Of a stretch of 64,000 nt of DNA, positions 1 to 7,837 are shown piece by piece. The position numbers and the translations under genes are program-made. Each line of letters starts with the position of its first letter. Position 1 is the first letter of the stretch. The DNA is taken from positions 1 through 64,000 of the forward strand of contig NZ_JAKIKY010000002.1 in assembly GCF_023349185.1 (NCBI RefSeq), in the 5' to 3' direction. The stretch comes from Shewanella aquimarina. Its GTDB lineage: Bacteria > Pseudomonadota > Gammaproteobacteria > Enterobacterales > Shewanellaceae. The notes under the pieces are model-generated. The model did not search any database. It had not been told where the DNA came from and saw only the letters and a list, made by a program, of their open reading frames with translations.

Positions 1-117
1 GCCAGTGCCAGTGCCAGTGCCAGTGCCAGTGCCAGTGCCAGTGCCAGTGCCAGTGCCAGTGCCAGTGCCAGTGCCAGTGCCAGTGCCAGTGCCAGTGCCA
101 GTGCCAGTGCCAGTGCC
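1..117. repeat. 6-bp tandem repeat (GCCAGT)n, about 19.5 copies
   Basis: A perfect hexanucleotide repeat continues past the left edge. On the minus strand it reads GGC-ACT, encoding alternating Gly-Thr in the large secreted protein. Because the unit is six bases, slippage changes protein length without shifting the frame. All visible copies are identical, which suggests recent expansion or ongoing homogenisation. Confidence 0.97.
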
Positions 118-921
118 TGTCAGCGAGACCTGTGGGTCGGTAGTGGGGCGGTCAGTTGTTGGATGCTGAGTGCCTGTTTGCTGTGTGCTTGGAAGCTGTG
201 TCGAGCCCGTGTTCGGTAGTTGTGGCTTGTGAGTTGGCGTCTCGTTGGTGGTTAGGGTCACCTGAAAGGCGGGCAGGGTGCCGCTTGAGGTGAGTGCATG
301 GGCGAGGGGCGTCAGACTTGGGGGCTGTGCTGTGCCTTTTTCGAAGCCGCTAAACTCCTCTATTCCCGTGGTCTGCGCCGCGCGGTGGGCCAGTTTGTTT
401 TGCGGCTGCGCCGCATTTGCTTGTGCTTCTGACGTTTGAGTTTCTTGTGCCAGCGCTTTTTGTGACTGAAGCTCTTGAGATGGGTTTTCCTGTGGCTGCG
501 CCGCTGACGTTATCTTATCGTCTAATTCTGTTGAGCTTGGTGTCTGATCGCCCTGAACCATTGGGCCCAGAACTGCACTATTTGCCAGATCTGCGTCTAG
601 TTGCTCTGGCTCTGACTCTGGTTCTGGTATTGGCTCTGGCTCTGCGCCTGCGCTGGCGGCAGTGTGCCAAGGCTTCTCCGCCACCAGATCTTGATTAAAT
701 CGGCTCGATGTCTTGCCGTCCCGGTACTCTTCGGCCTTGAGCTGCTCGACCGCCTTGTCTTGCGCCCTGGCGAGACGTTTCGCCTCGCGTTCACGTCGCT
801 GAGCCTCTGTTAACTGCTCCTGCTCGCTCGCTGGCTGCGAATTGGTTTGCGGCTTAGCCTGATTCCTAGCCTGACTAGATTCGTCTTGAGGCGGCTTGTT
901 GGGGCGCTTATCTTGGCTCAT
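1..921 (-). CDS. N-terminal part of a large putative type I-secreted protein (runs off left edge)
   Basis: The frame is open without a stop from an ATG at 921 to the left edge (307 codons), so this is the N-terminus of a longer protein. The ATG lies nine bases after the HlyD stop, with an AGGAGA ribosome site formed over that stop. The sequence starts MSQDKRPNKPPQDE, has no signal peptide, is rich in Gln, Glu, Pro and Thr, and enters an alternating Gly-Thr tract at the edge. Lack of a Sec signal and position last in an ABC-ABC-HlyD operon suggest a type I substrate such as an RTX or Ig-like adhesin. That is inference: the C-terminal secretion signal and any calcium-binding repeats lie outside the window. 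I recognise no domain in the visible part. Confidence 0.72.
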   Translation of the reverse strand, partial: MSQDKRPNKPPQDESSQARNQAKPQTNSQPASEQEQLTEAQRREREAKRLARAQDKAVEQLKAEEYRDGKTSSRFNQDLVAEKPWHTAASAGAEPEPIPEPESEPEQLDADLANSAVLGPMVQGDQTPSSTELDDKITSAAQPQENPSQELQSQKALAQETQTSEAQANAAQPQNKLAHRAAQTTGIEEFSGFEKGTAQPPSLTPLAHALTSSGTLPAFQVTLTTNETPTHKPQLPNTGSTQLPSTQQTGTQHPTTDRPTTDPQVSLTGTGTGTGTGTGTGTGTGTGTGTGTGTGTGTGTGTGTGTG

Positions 922-930
922 GGCGTTCTC

Positions 931-2256
931 CTAACGTTCACCAAAGGCTTCGGTCACATTGGTAAATACGGGTTTCCACAGGTATTGGAAGACAGTTTTG
1001 TCGCCTGTCACTATGTCGGCTTCCCCAGTCATGCCGGGAATCAACGCCAGCTTATCGGGTTGGTCGCCGAAGTAAGGTTTGTCGATGGCGATCTGTACCT
1101 TGTAGAAGACGCCGCCCTTCTCGTCTGCGTCTGTGCTGGGGGAGATCTTCTTCACCAGCCCATCAATGGCGCCATAGCGGCTGTAATCGAAGGCATCTAT
1201 CTTGATGCGAGCTTTCTGTCCGACGGTGACGAAGCCTATGTCTCTAGGGGACAGCTTGGCCTCCAGTAGCGCTGTTGGAGTGGTGGGGACGATTACTGCG
1301 ACTGTACCGCCCGGTTGGATCACGCTACCCGCCGAGTTGTTGGGGATAGATTGAATGATGCCATCCACCGGCGAGGTAACCCGGTTCTGTTGCACCTGGG
1401 AGTCAGAGGATTTGAGTCTCGCTATGATGCCCAGCAGCTCTGCCTGGGCGTCGGTGCGTTTCTCGCCTACCTCGTTGAAGAGGCTTGCCTGCTTCTGGGC
1501 CAGCTGTTTCTCTTGATTGTCGATATTGCGTTTCAGTACGCTACTACGTCCCTCCAAGACTTTGAGTTCTCGGATATAGGAATCAAGTTTTTGTTGTGAT
1601 TCCATCATCCTGAGCTTAGAGACTGCCTGTTGCTCCTTGACCGAGTTCATCATCTTGAGGGTTTGTTCCACCGAGCGGATCTGATCTTTGAGCGGGGTGA
1701 TTTCCTGCTCGACACTGGCCAACTCTGCCTCAGACTTAGCCACGTCAGATTCGGACAGGGCGATAATTGCCTGTTTCTCCTGATTCATACGTGCCAGGGC
1801 ATTGATGTGCTGGGCCACTAGGGCGGGAAAGGCAAGCTGATAGGCTTCGAAGTCTGCTTCTCGCTCTTCGAGGAAGGCATTGTATCTCTCTATCTTCAGC
1901 TCCAGGTTGGCCTGCTTGCTTTGAAGCTCCTCTTTGAGAGCCTGGCTGTCGGTGGCGACAAAGTTGGCGATCAGGTCACCCTTCTTGACTAGGTCTCCCT
2001 CGGCGACGGCGATCGATGCCAGGGTACCGCCGGTCTGGCTCTGGATCACCTGCCTGTGTCCCAGTGGCACCACCTGGCCTTTGGCCTTGGCTATCTCTTC
2101 TATGTTGGTGAAGATAGACCAAATCAGCAGAATGAAGACGGCCGTGGCGATAAAGAAGGTGATGCGACGAATGGCGCGTTTCTCGGCGGGCGCCTCGACG
2201 GCCTCGGTAAATTCGTGTTCAGGCCAGGATTGCTGAGTGAGTTTGTTATCATTCAT
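931..2256 (-). CDS. HlyD-family type I secretion periplasmic adaptor
   Basis: Membrane fusion protein linking the inner-membrane ABC exporter to an outer-membrane TolC-type channel. The chosen ATG at 2256 gives MNDNKLTQQSWPEHEF and has GGAGG nine bases upstream. A longer frame to 2301 exists but runs deeper into the preceding gene. One transmembrane helix (about residues 32-52) is followed by a lipoyl-like beta half (GQVVPLGHRQVIQSQTGG), a long Glu/Gln-rich coiled-coil hairpin of about 200 residues, the second lipoyl half (VTSPVDGIIQSI) and a beta-barrel region. Length of about 441 aa is normal for HlyD/PrtE/LapC adaptors. It overlaps the upstream ABC gene by 8 bp, so the genes are very probably cotranscribed. 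Confidence 0.92.
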   Translation of the reverse strand: MNDNKLTQQSWPEHEFTEAVEAPAEKRAIRRITFFIATAVFILLIWSIFTNIEEIAKAKGQVVPLGHRQVIQSQTGGTLASIAVAEGDLVKKGDLIANFVATDSQALKEELQSKQANLELKIERYNAFLEEREADFEAYQLAFPALVAQHINALARMNQEKQAIIALSESDVAKSEAELASVEQEITPLKDQIRSVEQTLKMMNSVKEQQAVSKLRMMESQQKLDSYIRELKVLEGRSSVLKRNIDNQEKQLAQKQASLFNEVGEKRTDAQAELLGIIARLKSSDSQVQQNRVTSPVDGIIQSIPNNSAGSVIQPGGTVAVIVPTTPTALLEAKLSPRDIGFVTVGQKARIKIDAFDYSRYGAIDGLVKKISPSTDADEKGGVFYKVQIAIDKPYFGDQPDKLALIPGMTGEADIVTGDKTVFQYLWKPVFTNVTEAFGER

Positions 2257-4348
2257 TTTGTGAGGCCTCCATGCTGGGGGTTGGGTCCTGATTGGTTGCA
2301 CTTTGTGTCGTCACACCGTCTTGGTTAGGCAGCGGACCTGCGTAGACTACTGTGCCCTTGTCGAGGATCACCACCTTGTCCGCCTGCTGAATGAGCGAAT
2401 GGTCATGTGTGGTGAATAGGATTGTGGTTTTGCCCTTGAGGTTTCTCAGGGTCTTGATAAAGGCCTGTCTGGCAAAAGGGTTTCGATTGGCTATCGGTTC
2501 ATCCATCACCAGCAGGGGGGAGCCTTTCAACAGGGCTCTTGCCAGGCTGATATAGCTGCTCTCTACCGCAGAGAACATGCTGGTGCCGCGGGAGAAGAGG
2601 TTGGCATCTATGTTCTGTTTCAGCGCCTGCAGCAGCGAGGCGCCGCCGGCATCGGTAATAGCCTGCTTAAGCTCTTCGTCGCTGGCCTCTGGCTTGGCCA
2701 GGCGCAGGTTGTCCGCCAGGGTGCCGGGTAAGAGCTCGCTGTTGGTGGGGCTGTAGGCGGCCCACTGACGGAAGATCTCAGGGTCGAACTGCTTCAGGTT
2801 CTTGCCATTGACGGTGACGAAACCGGCCTGGGGCTCGATAACCCCTATGGTGGCGAGTAGCAGCGAGGTCTTGCCGCTACCGTTAGGGCCTATGATGGCC
2901 ACCGTTTCGCCTGCTTCTATATCGAGTGTGACGCCTGAAAGTGCTGGCTCACTGTCGCCGCTGTATCTAAGGGTGACGTGTTTGAAGGAGAGCGTTGGTG
3001 CTTTGTTAAGGTCCGGTGAGTCGAGTCTGAGTTCATTGAACTCTGTTGTGACCGCCATGAAACGATCGAATTGGTCGATCGCTCCCTTGAGTAGTGTAAA
3101 TTTTTGTCGCGAGGCGAAAGCCAGTTGCGCTGGCCCTGTGATCCGCCAGATTAGCATCACGCAGGCGATTAGTGCCCCTGGGGTGATGCTCTGGTTGAGC
3201 ACCAGGAAGATGCCGGTAAATACTGTGGCGAGAGCGGTAAACAGCCCCATGGCATGAGCCACCGCTGCGTTGAGTCCCGCGCGCTTGCTGTAGAGAAAGT
3301 TCTGCCGGCAATTTTCCCGGGCGCGGCGCATAAATTGCTCGTACCAGGCGCCGCTCTCGCCTGCACTCTTTAGTGGTAGCAGATGAGTCGAGAGTTCGTT
3401 GAGGCTGTTCTGATACTCGCCGCTGATGGTGGGTGCGGCGGCCTGGGTAAACCTGTCCAGCGCCTTCATCACCAGGTAGAAGATCAGCAACATGGCCAGC
3501 GGCACCAACACCAGAAAACCACTCAATAGAGTGATGGCGACCAGAGCGATGAGGGTAAAGGGCAGATCGATGAGGCCAGCGCCGCCAGGGCCAGCCACTA
3601 GACTGCGCACCTTCTCGGCGTTGCGCATCCGAGCTAGATGACTGGAGAGTCCTACACGCGAGAGTAGGCCAAGGGGCATACTCAGCAGACGATTGAAGGT
3701 GATGCCAGAAAGATCCCTGGCGAAACGATTGCTGACATTGGCCAAAGCCTGTGCTCTAAGCAGCCTACTGGCGACAAATATCCCCAGGGCTAGTGCAGCC
3801 CCTAGGGCGATGCTTGGCAGGATCTGCGGCGCCTGACCACCGATGACTCTGTCGTACACCGCCATGGTAAAGAGGGGGATGGCCAATCCGCCGAGACTGG
3901 AGAGCAGGCTCAGCCAGAAGATGGGGTGATACCAAGGCCTGAGCTTAGCTAGATGGGAGGCAAAGACGCTGCTGTTTCGGCTCTGGGCCGGTAGACTCTC
4001 GACCAGAAACACATGGCCGACGCTCGGCAGTTTGTCGAGTGCGAGCCATTGATTATCTTGGCTTAAGTATTGAAAACTGTGATTACTGCGCCGCGCTACC
4101 ATAGGCTCGTCATCCTGTGGCAGCAAGATGAAGGGGTAGACGCTGTGGACCAAGAGGTTAGTGTCTAGTGCCTGTACTTTTATTCCCACATGATGTTTCT
4201 TCAGCAAAACATAGGCTTCTAGGTGGGTTAGCCTGTCGTTGAGATCGCTCTTGTCGATGTTGCTGGCCTGCACGCTAAGGCCTAGCTGATGGAACAGGTC
4301 GATCAGCAGTGACTTAGGTAGATGTATCGGATCCAGGGGCTGCTTCAT
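2249..4348 (-). CDS. Type I secretion ABC exporter with N-terminal peptidase-like domain (LssB/LapB type), atypical NBD
   Basis: A 699-residue ABC exporter half. Residues 1-120 form a C39-peptidase-like domain without the catalytic Cys, as in exporters of non-cleaved RTX or adhesin substrates. Five or six membrane helices follow (about 140-410), then an ATPase domain. Walker A (GPNGSGKT, 487-494), Walker B (LLVMDEP, 612-618) and the H-loop His648 are present. The signature motif is FSAVES (592-597) instead of LSGGQ, and the Q-loop Gln is replaced in SPTNSELL. The start overlaps the stop of the upstream ABC gene as TAATG. The partner subunit is even more degenerate, so the two probably form a heterodimer. 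Transport function is well supported; substrate identity is inferred from the operon. Confidence 0.9.
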   Translation of the reverse strand: MKQPLDPIHLPKSLLIDLFHQLGLSVQASNIDKSDLNDRLTHLEAYVLLKKHHVGIKVQALDTNLLVHSVYPFILLPQDDEPMVARRSNHSFQYLSQDNQWLALDKLPSVGHVFLVESLPAQSRNSSVFASHLAKLRPWYHPIFWLSLLSSLGGLAIPLFTMAVYDRVIGGQAPQILPSIALGAALALGIFVASRLLRAQALANVSNRFARDLSGITFNRLLSMPLGLLSRVGLSSHLARMRNAEKVRSLVAGPGGAGLIDLPFTLIALVAITLLSGFLVLVPLAMLLIFYLVMKALDRFTQAAAPTISGEYQNSLNELSTHLLPLKSAGESGAWYEQFMRRARENCRQNFLYSKRAGLNAAVAHAMGLFTALATVFTGIFLVLNQSITPGALIACVMLIWRITGPAQLAFASRQKFTLLKGAIDQFDRFMAVTTEFNELRLDSPDLNKAPTLSFKHVTLRYSGDSEPALSGVTLDIEAGETVAIIGPNGSGKTSLLLATIGVIEPQAGFVTVNGKNLKQFDPEIFRQWAAYSPTNSELLPGTLADNLRLAKPEASDEELKQAITDAGGASLLQALKQNIDANLFSRGTSMFSAVESSYISLARALLKGSPLLVMDEPIANRNPFARQAFIKTLRNLKGKTTILFTTHDHSLIQQADKVVILDKGTVVYAGPLPNQDGVTTQSATNQDPTPSMEASQNE

Positions 4349-6000
4349 TAGTGCTCTCCTCCTTGAACTTGGCTGACTAGCTCGCCCTGCTCGCCGAGAG
4401 CGATCTGCATGTCACTCAGTGCTGCTACCTCGTCAAAATAGGAGGCGATGACAACCGTCATCTGCCCGCGCCGCTCGGCTAACACCTGCAGCAGACGGCT
4501 CTGAGAGTCGGCATCTAGTGAAACCATGGGCTCGTCCAGCAACAGGATAGATGGGGATTGTGCCAGGGCTCGCACCAAGGCGATCAGCTTGATAGCCCCC
4601 TTGTTGAGCACCTGGTTTTCATTGCTGCCAACCTGGGTCTGATAACCTGCCGGCAGCTGCGCTAGGGTGGCTGATAGGCCGAGTTGGTCGGCGATCACCA
4701 TGGCACTCGCCTCACGCTCGCGACGAAACAGCGTCATATTCTCTAAGATGGTACCGCTGAAGAGGCTGGCCCAGGGAGGGACGTAGCAGATAGACTGACG
4801 GTACTCGAAGTCGTCGTGATCCTGCTGCGGCACACCCGCGATGGCTATCTGCCCGCTATCTAGCTGGTGAAAGGCGCCTATGGTGCTCAGTAGCAGGCTG
4901 GCATGTGTCATGGGGTTGGAGGTAACGGTGGCGATGCTGCCTGCGGGTATGGTGAGGCTGATGTTGTCGAGCTGGGCGCTGGTCTTTTCGGCGCAGATAC
5001 TCTCCAAACGGATAGGGCCTAGGGGCAGCTTTTCTTGATAGCGGGTCTGGCCGTTAAAGGTTTCCTGAGGCGTTGCGATCAAAGCATTGACCTGATCCAT
5101 CGCCTCCTTGGCACTGACATATTTGGCCCTCAGGCTGCCGATGGCGCTTAAGGGAGCGACGGCGCGACCAGCCAGGATGGAACAGGCCGCCAAGCCACCT
5201 GTGGTCAGGTTACCGTTAAGTACCTCAAAACAGCCAATCATTACCAGGCACAGGGTGGTGGCCTGGGCGGTGCCCTGGATCAGTTCCTGAAGTTTCGCCG
5301 ACAACCAGTCGACCTCCTCTTGCTGAGCCAGACGTTGATGATTGATCTTCTTATAGGCGTAGGTCATGCGGGACTCAAGCGCCATTGCCTTGGTGGTGGT
5401 GAGACCGGAGAGCACCAGCATCAACAGACGGGTACGTTCATCCTGACTCAGACTCAGTTCCTTGGTGGCGAGAGAGAGCTTCTGTCCGAGTTGCCATACT
5501 CTTATGCCAGCGATTAGCCAGACCAGTAGGGGGATAAATACCAGAGGTCCACCTATGTAGGCGACTAAAGCAAGGAAGATAACCACGAAAGGAAAATCCA
5601 TCAGTGCGACGGCGGCTTGTCCAGAATAGATGTCGCGCATCGCCGCTATGCTGTGAATGCCGTGGGAGATCTTGCCTGTCCCTAAGTTTTCTATGTGATG
5701 ATAATCGGCATTGAGCAGGCGTTTAACCACCCGGGTGATGGTGTGCAGTTCATAGTTGGCCGCCGAGGCGCCGAGTAGCCAGCTGCGGGCGTATCTGAGT
5801 ATCAGCTCCAGCAGGATGGCGATGGCAACTCCAATTACAAGAACCGTTGCTGTACCATGCGCCTCGTTGGGCAGGATACGATCGTAGATCTGTAACATGG
5901 TGAAAGGCAGGGCGAGTGAAAGCAGATTGATAAACACAGAGGCCAGGAGCAGTTCGTTGAACGATTGATTCTGTGCGAGCAAACGAAAGGTTTTAACCAT
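4348..6000 (-). CDS. Type I secretion ABC exporter subunit (PrtD-like) with degenerate ATPase motifs
   Basis: A 550-residue ABC transporter half: membrane domain (about 15-300) followed by a nucleotide-binding domain. The Walker A region reads TSNPMTHAS (360-368), so the glycines and the phosphate-binding Lys are missing (His at the Lys position). The Q-loop has Pro-Pro (VPPWASLF), the signature is LNKGA (465-469), and the switch His is replaced in IASYFDE. Walker B (ILLLDE, 485-490) is kept. Such a domain should not hydrolyse ATP alone and is probably the degenerate half of a heterodimer with the next gene, whose start overlaps this stop. It is first in the operon, with AAGGGAC before the ATG. 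The reading frame is intact, so it is not a decaying pseudogene. Confidence 0.9.
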   Translation of the reverse strand: MVKTFRLLAQNQSFNELLLASVFINLLSLALPFTMLQIYDRILPNEAHGTATVLVIGVAIAILLELILRYARSWLLGASAANYELHTITRVVKRLLNADYHHIENLGTGKISHGIHSIAAMRDIYSGQAAVALMDFPFVVIFLALVAYIGGPLVFIPLLVWLIAGIRVWQLGQKLSLATKELSLSQDERTRLLMLVLSGLTTTKAMALESRMTYAYKKINHQRLAQQEEVDWLSAKLQELIQGTAQATTLCLVMIGCFEVLNGNLTTGGLAACSILAGRAVAPLSAIGSLRAKYVSAKEAMDQVNALIATPQETFNGQTRYQEKLPLGPIRLESICAEKTSAQLDNISLTIPAGSIATVTSNPMTHASLLLSTIGAFHQLDSGQIAIAGVPQQDHDDFEYRQSICYVPPWASLFSGTILENMTLFRREREASAMVIADQLGLSATLAQLPAGYQTQVGSNENQVLNKGAIKLIALVRALAQSPSILLLDEPMVSLDADSQSRLLQVLAERRGQMTVVIASYFDEVAALSDMQIALGEQGELVSQVQGGEH

Positions 6001-6328
6001 CTATGTTGTCCCTTGGAATAATTAGTGATTAAACAAGAGTGTAGTTCAAAGTTGCTATAACCAAAGCTAGCAGCTTGTTTTCATTTTAGATATAAGACAA
6101 ATTTCTACTCTTGTTACTGTTTTTCTCTCAACTCAAGCCAACTTTTACCTTTGCTTAACAGGTGTACGTCGCGTTGATGCATTTAGGTTCACTTGGATGT
6201 AAATAAACTAACCCATCTAATACTTGGTTCCATTTTAGTTACCCGTGATTGAGTAAGGGTTCTACTTGCGTTGAAGTGGATTAGGAGCTCCTATTCTCTA
6301 TGGATAAGGTGAAATTAAGGTGAGGGCT
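6001..6328. other. Intergenic region upstream of the type I secretion operon
   Basis: An AT-rich stretch of about 330 bases between the exporter operon start and the octaheme cytochrome terminator. It must contain the minus-strand promoter of the secretion operon, but I see no convincing -35/-10 pair or recognisable operator, and no open frame with coding character. Confidence 0.5.
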
Positions 6329-6360
6329 AAAAAAAGAGGTCTGGCGAACCAGACCTCTTT
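6329..6360 (-). terminator. Rho-independent terminator of the octaheme cytochrome operon
   Basis: A 12-bp perfect stem (AAAGAGGTCTGG / CCAGACCTCTTT) with a 4-base loop, followed on the minus strand by a run of T. It lies 26 bases after the cytochrome stop codon. Confidence 0.9.
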
Positions 6361-6386
6361 GCTGCAGGGAGATGACGATGGGAAAA

Positions 6387-7793
6387 CTATTTAGCGTGTT
6401 TAGGGCCTTTCTTGTTCTTCATTGGATCGCCGTCGTAGCCTAAGGCTTGCCAGTCTAAACGTGTGCCCTTGTTGTGGCAGTCGTTACATTTGAGCGCCTG
6501 ATCTTTTGGTGAAACCATGTGGTTGATACGCCACCACATCTCGGTTTCGGCAAAACCATGCTCGCCACTGTACTTAATGCCTTGCTGGGCCAGTGCCTGG
6601 TTAGCCTCCATGCCGAGCTTGGCGGCCTTATCCCAGTCGAACTCTTTCCAGTAACCACCCTTGCCATAGACCTTGGCGGTCACGAAGATGTTCTGCTTCT
6701 TGTCGTAGATCTGCTTGCCGCGATGTACCTTGAATGGGTAGATCTTGGCAGTCTTGTCAGCGATATCACCTAGTGGCGTGGTGAGCTTCGTGACCTTAGT
6801 CGGATCCATCTTGTCACCCACCATGTAGGCATCGGCCTTGCCGTTGTACCAGGCGTATTCCGGCTTAACCATCTTGCCCCAGACGAAGCTGCCTTTCTTC
6901 TTCATGAAGGTGTGCTTGCCATACTCGTCGACAGTCTCCTCTTGATCGCTACCGGCGGTAGACCAATCCCAGCTCATCTTAGTGGGTTCGTTGCGGGCGA
7001 AGAAAGGAATATGACAGGTCTGACAGGCGACGCTGGCGGTGTGGGTGTTGAGACGCTTGTTGGCGTGTGGCGCGCTATCGTGGCAGTTTTCACAGCCAAT
7101 ATCGTTGTCGCCGCCTGGCGATACGCCCATGGCATTACCCGTGATCTGGTGCTGCTCTGTGGTGTGACAGGTCTGGCACTGGAAGTCATTGCCGTCGGTA
7201 TCCATGTGTATGTCGGTCGCCTTGTCGGGATAGGCCATAGAGGAGTCGAGATCCCCATGCTTGACCGCGTCGCCGCCACCACCATAGAAGTGGCAGGTAC
7301 CGCAGTTGTCACGTACCGGCATGCCGACATTCTGTGCCACGCGCTCCAGGTTGACCTTGGCCAGGGCCTCGCCGGCACCGGCGGGATCCTTGATATAGGT
7401 ACCTGTGGTGTCGTGACAAACCAGACAGTCGACCTTGGTCATGTCGCTAAAGTCGAAGCTGTTGTCTTTCCAGCCGTAGCCAGCGTGACAACTGGTACAT
7501 CTGGGCTCGTTACCCGCAATCGAGGTACAGAAGTTGTTGATGGCGTTTTTCTTACCGCGTTTTACCGTGCGGCCGGGGAGCTTCTGTTCCAGTTCCCAGG
7601 TCCAGTGAGACGACTTCATGAAGTCTTTGGCGTGATCTTCATGACATTCGATACACTGTTCGGTCACTTGAGAGCCCTGGGTAAAGGGGCCTTGAATGGC
7701 TTCCTTATGGGGGTTATCGGCGACGGCATTGAGGCTGGCCAGGCCGAAAACTCCGGCGGCAAACATCGCCGTGAGAGAAAGTGAGTGTTTCAT
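6387..7793 (-). CDS. otr: Octaheme c-type cytochrome, tetrathionate reductase (OTR) family
   Basis: A 468-residue periplasmic cytochrome with a signal peptide (cleavage near AVADNP) and eight CXXCH haem-binding motifs in order: CIECH, CTSCH, CLVCH, CGTCH, CQTCH, CENCH, CQTCH and CNDCH. Seven lie in the N-terminal 270 residues and the last about 30 residues from the C-terminus, the spacing of Shewanella octaheme tetrathionate reductase. Enzymes of that family reduce tetrathionate, and also nitrite or hydroxylamine, in vitro; the physiological substrate is uncertain. The Lys/Arg-rich loop between the first two haem motifs (PGRTVKRGKKNAINN) may supply the Lys ligand known for the active-site haem. 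It is the last gene of a three-gene operon with a DUF3373 protein and a monoheme cytochrome. Confidence 0.95.
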   Translation of the reverse strand: MKHSLSLTAMFAAGVFGLASLNAVADNPHKEAIQGPFTQGSQVTEQCIECHEDHAKDFMKSSHWTWELEQKLPGRTVKRGKKNAINNFCTSIAGNEPRCTSCHAGYGWKDNSFDFSDMTKVDCLVCHDTTGTYIKDPAGAGEALAKVNLERVAQNVGMPVRDNCGTCHFYGGGGDAVKHGDLDSSMAYPDKATDIHMDTDGNDFQCQTCHTTEQHQITGNAMGVSPGGDNDIGCENCHDSAPHANKRLNTHTASVACQTCHIPFFARNEPTKMSWDWSTAGSDQEETVDEYGKHTFMKKKGSFVWGKMVKPEYAWYNGKADAYMVGDKMDPTKVTKLTTPLGDIADKTAKIYPFKVHRGKQIYDKKQNIFVTAKVYGKGGYWKEFDWDKAAKLGMEANQALAQQGIKYSGEHGFAETEMWWRINHMVSPKDQALKCNDCHNKGTRLDWQALGYDGDPMKNKKGPKHAK

Positions 7794-7837
7794 GGTGCAT
7801 TCCCTACCCCCGGCCGCAGCCGGGGGAGATATTTTAA

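Noticed and set aside
847-2328. Plus-strand open frames of 60-140 codons opposite the HlyD and adhesin genes
   Set aside because: They mirror the minus-strand HlyD and ABC genes, lack ribosome sites and show no domain; the minus-strand frames have family motifs.
6912-7784. A 290-codon plus-strand frame opposite the octaheme cytochrome
   Set aside because: It is the antisense shadow of a gene with eight CXXCH motifs; codon bias of the true gene keeps the opposite frame open.
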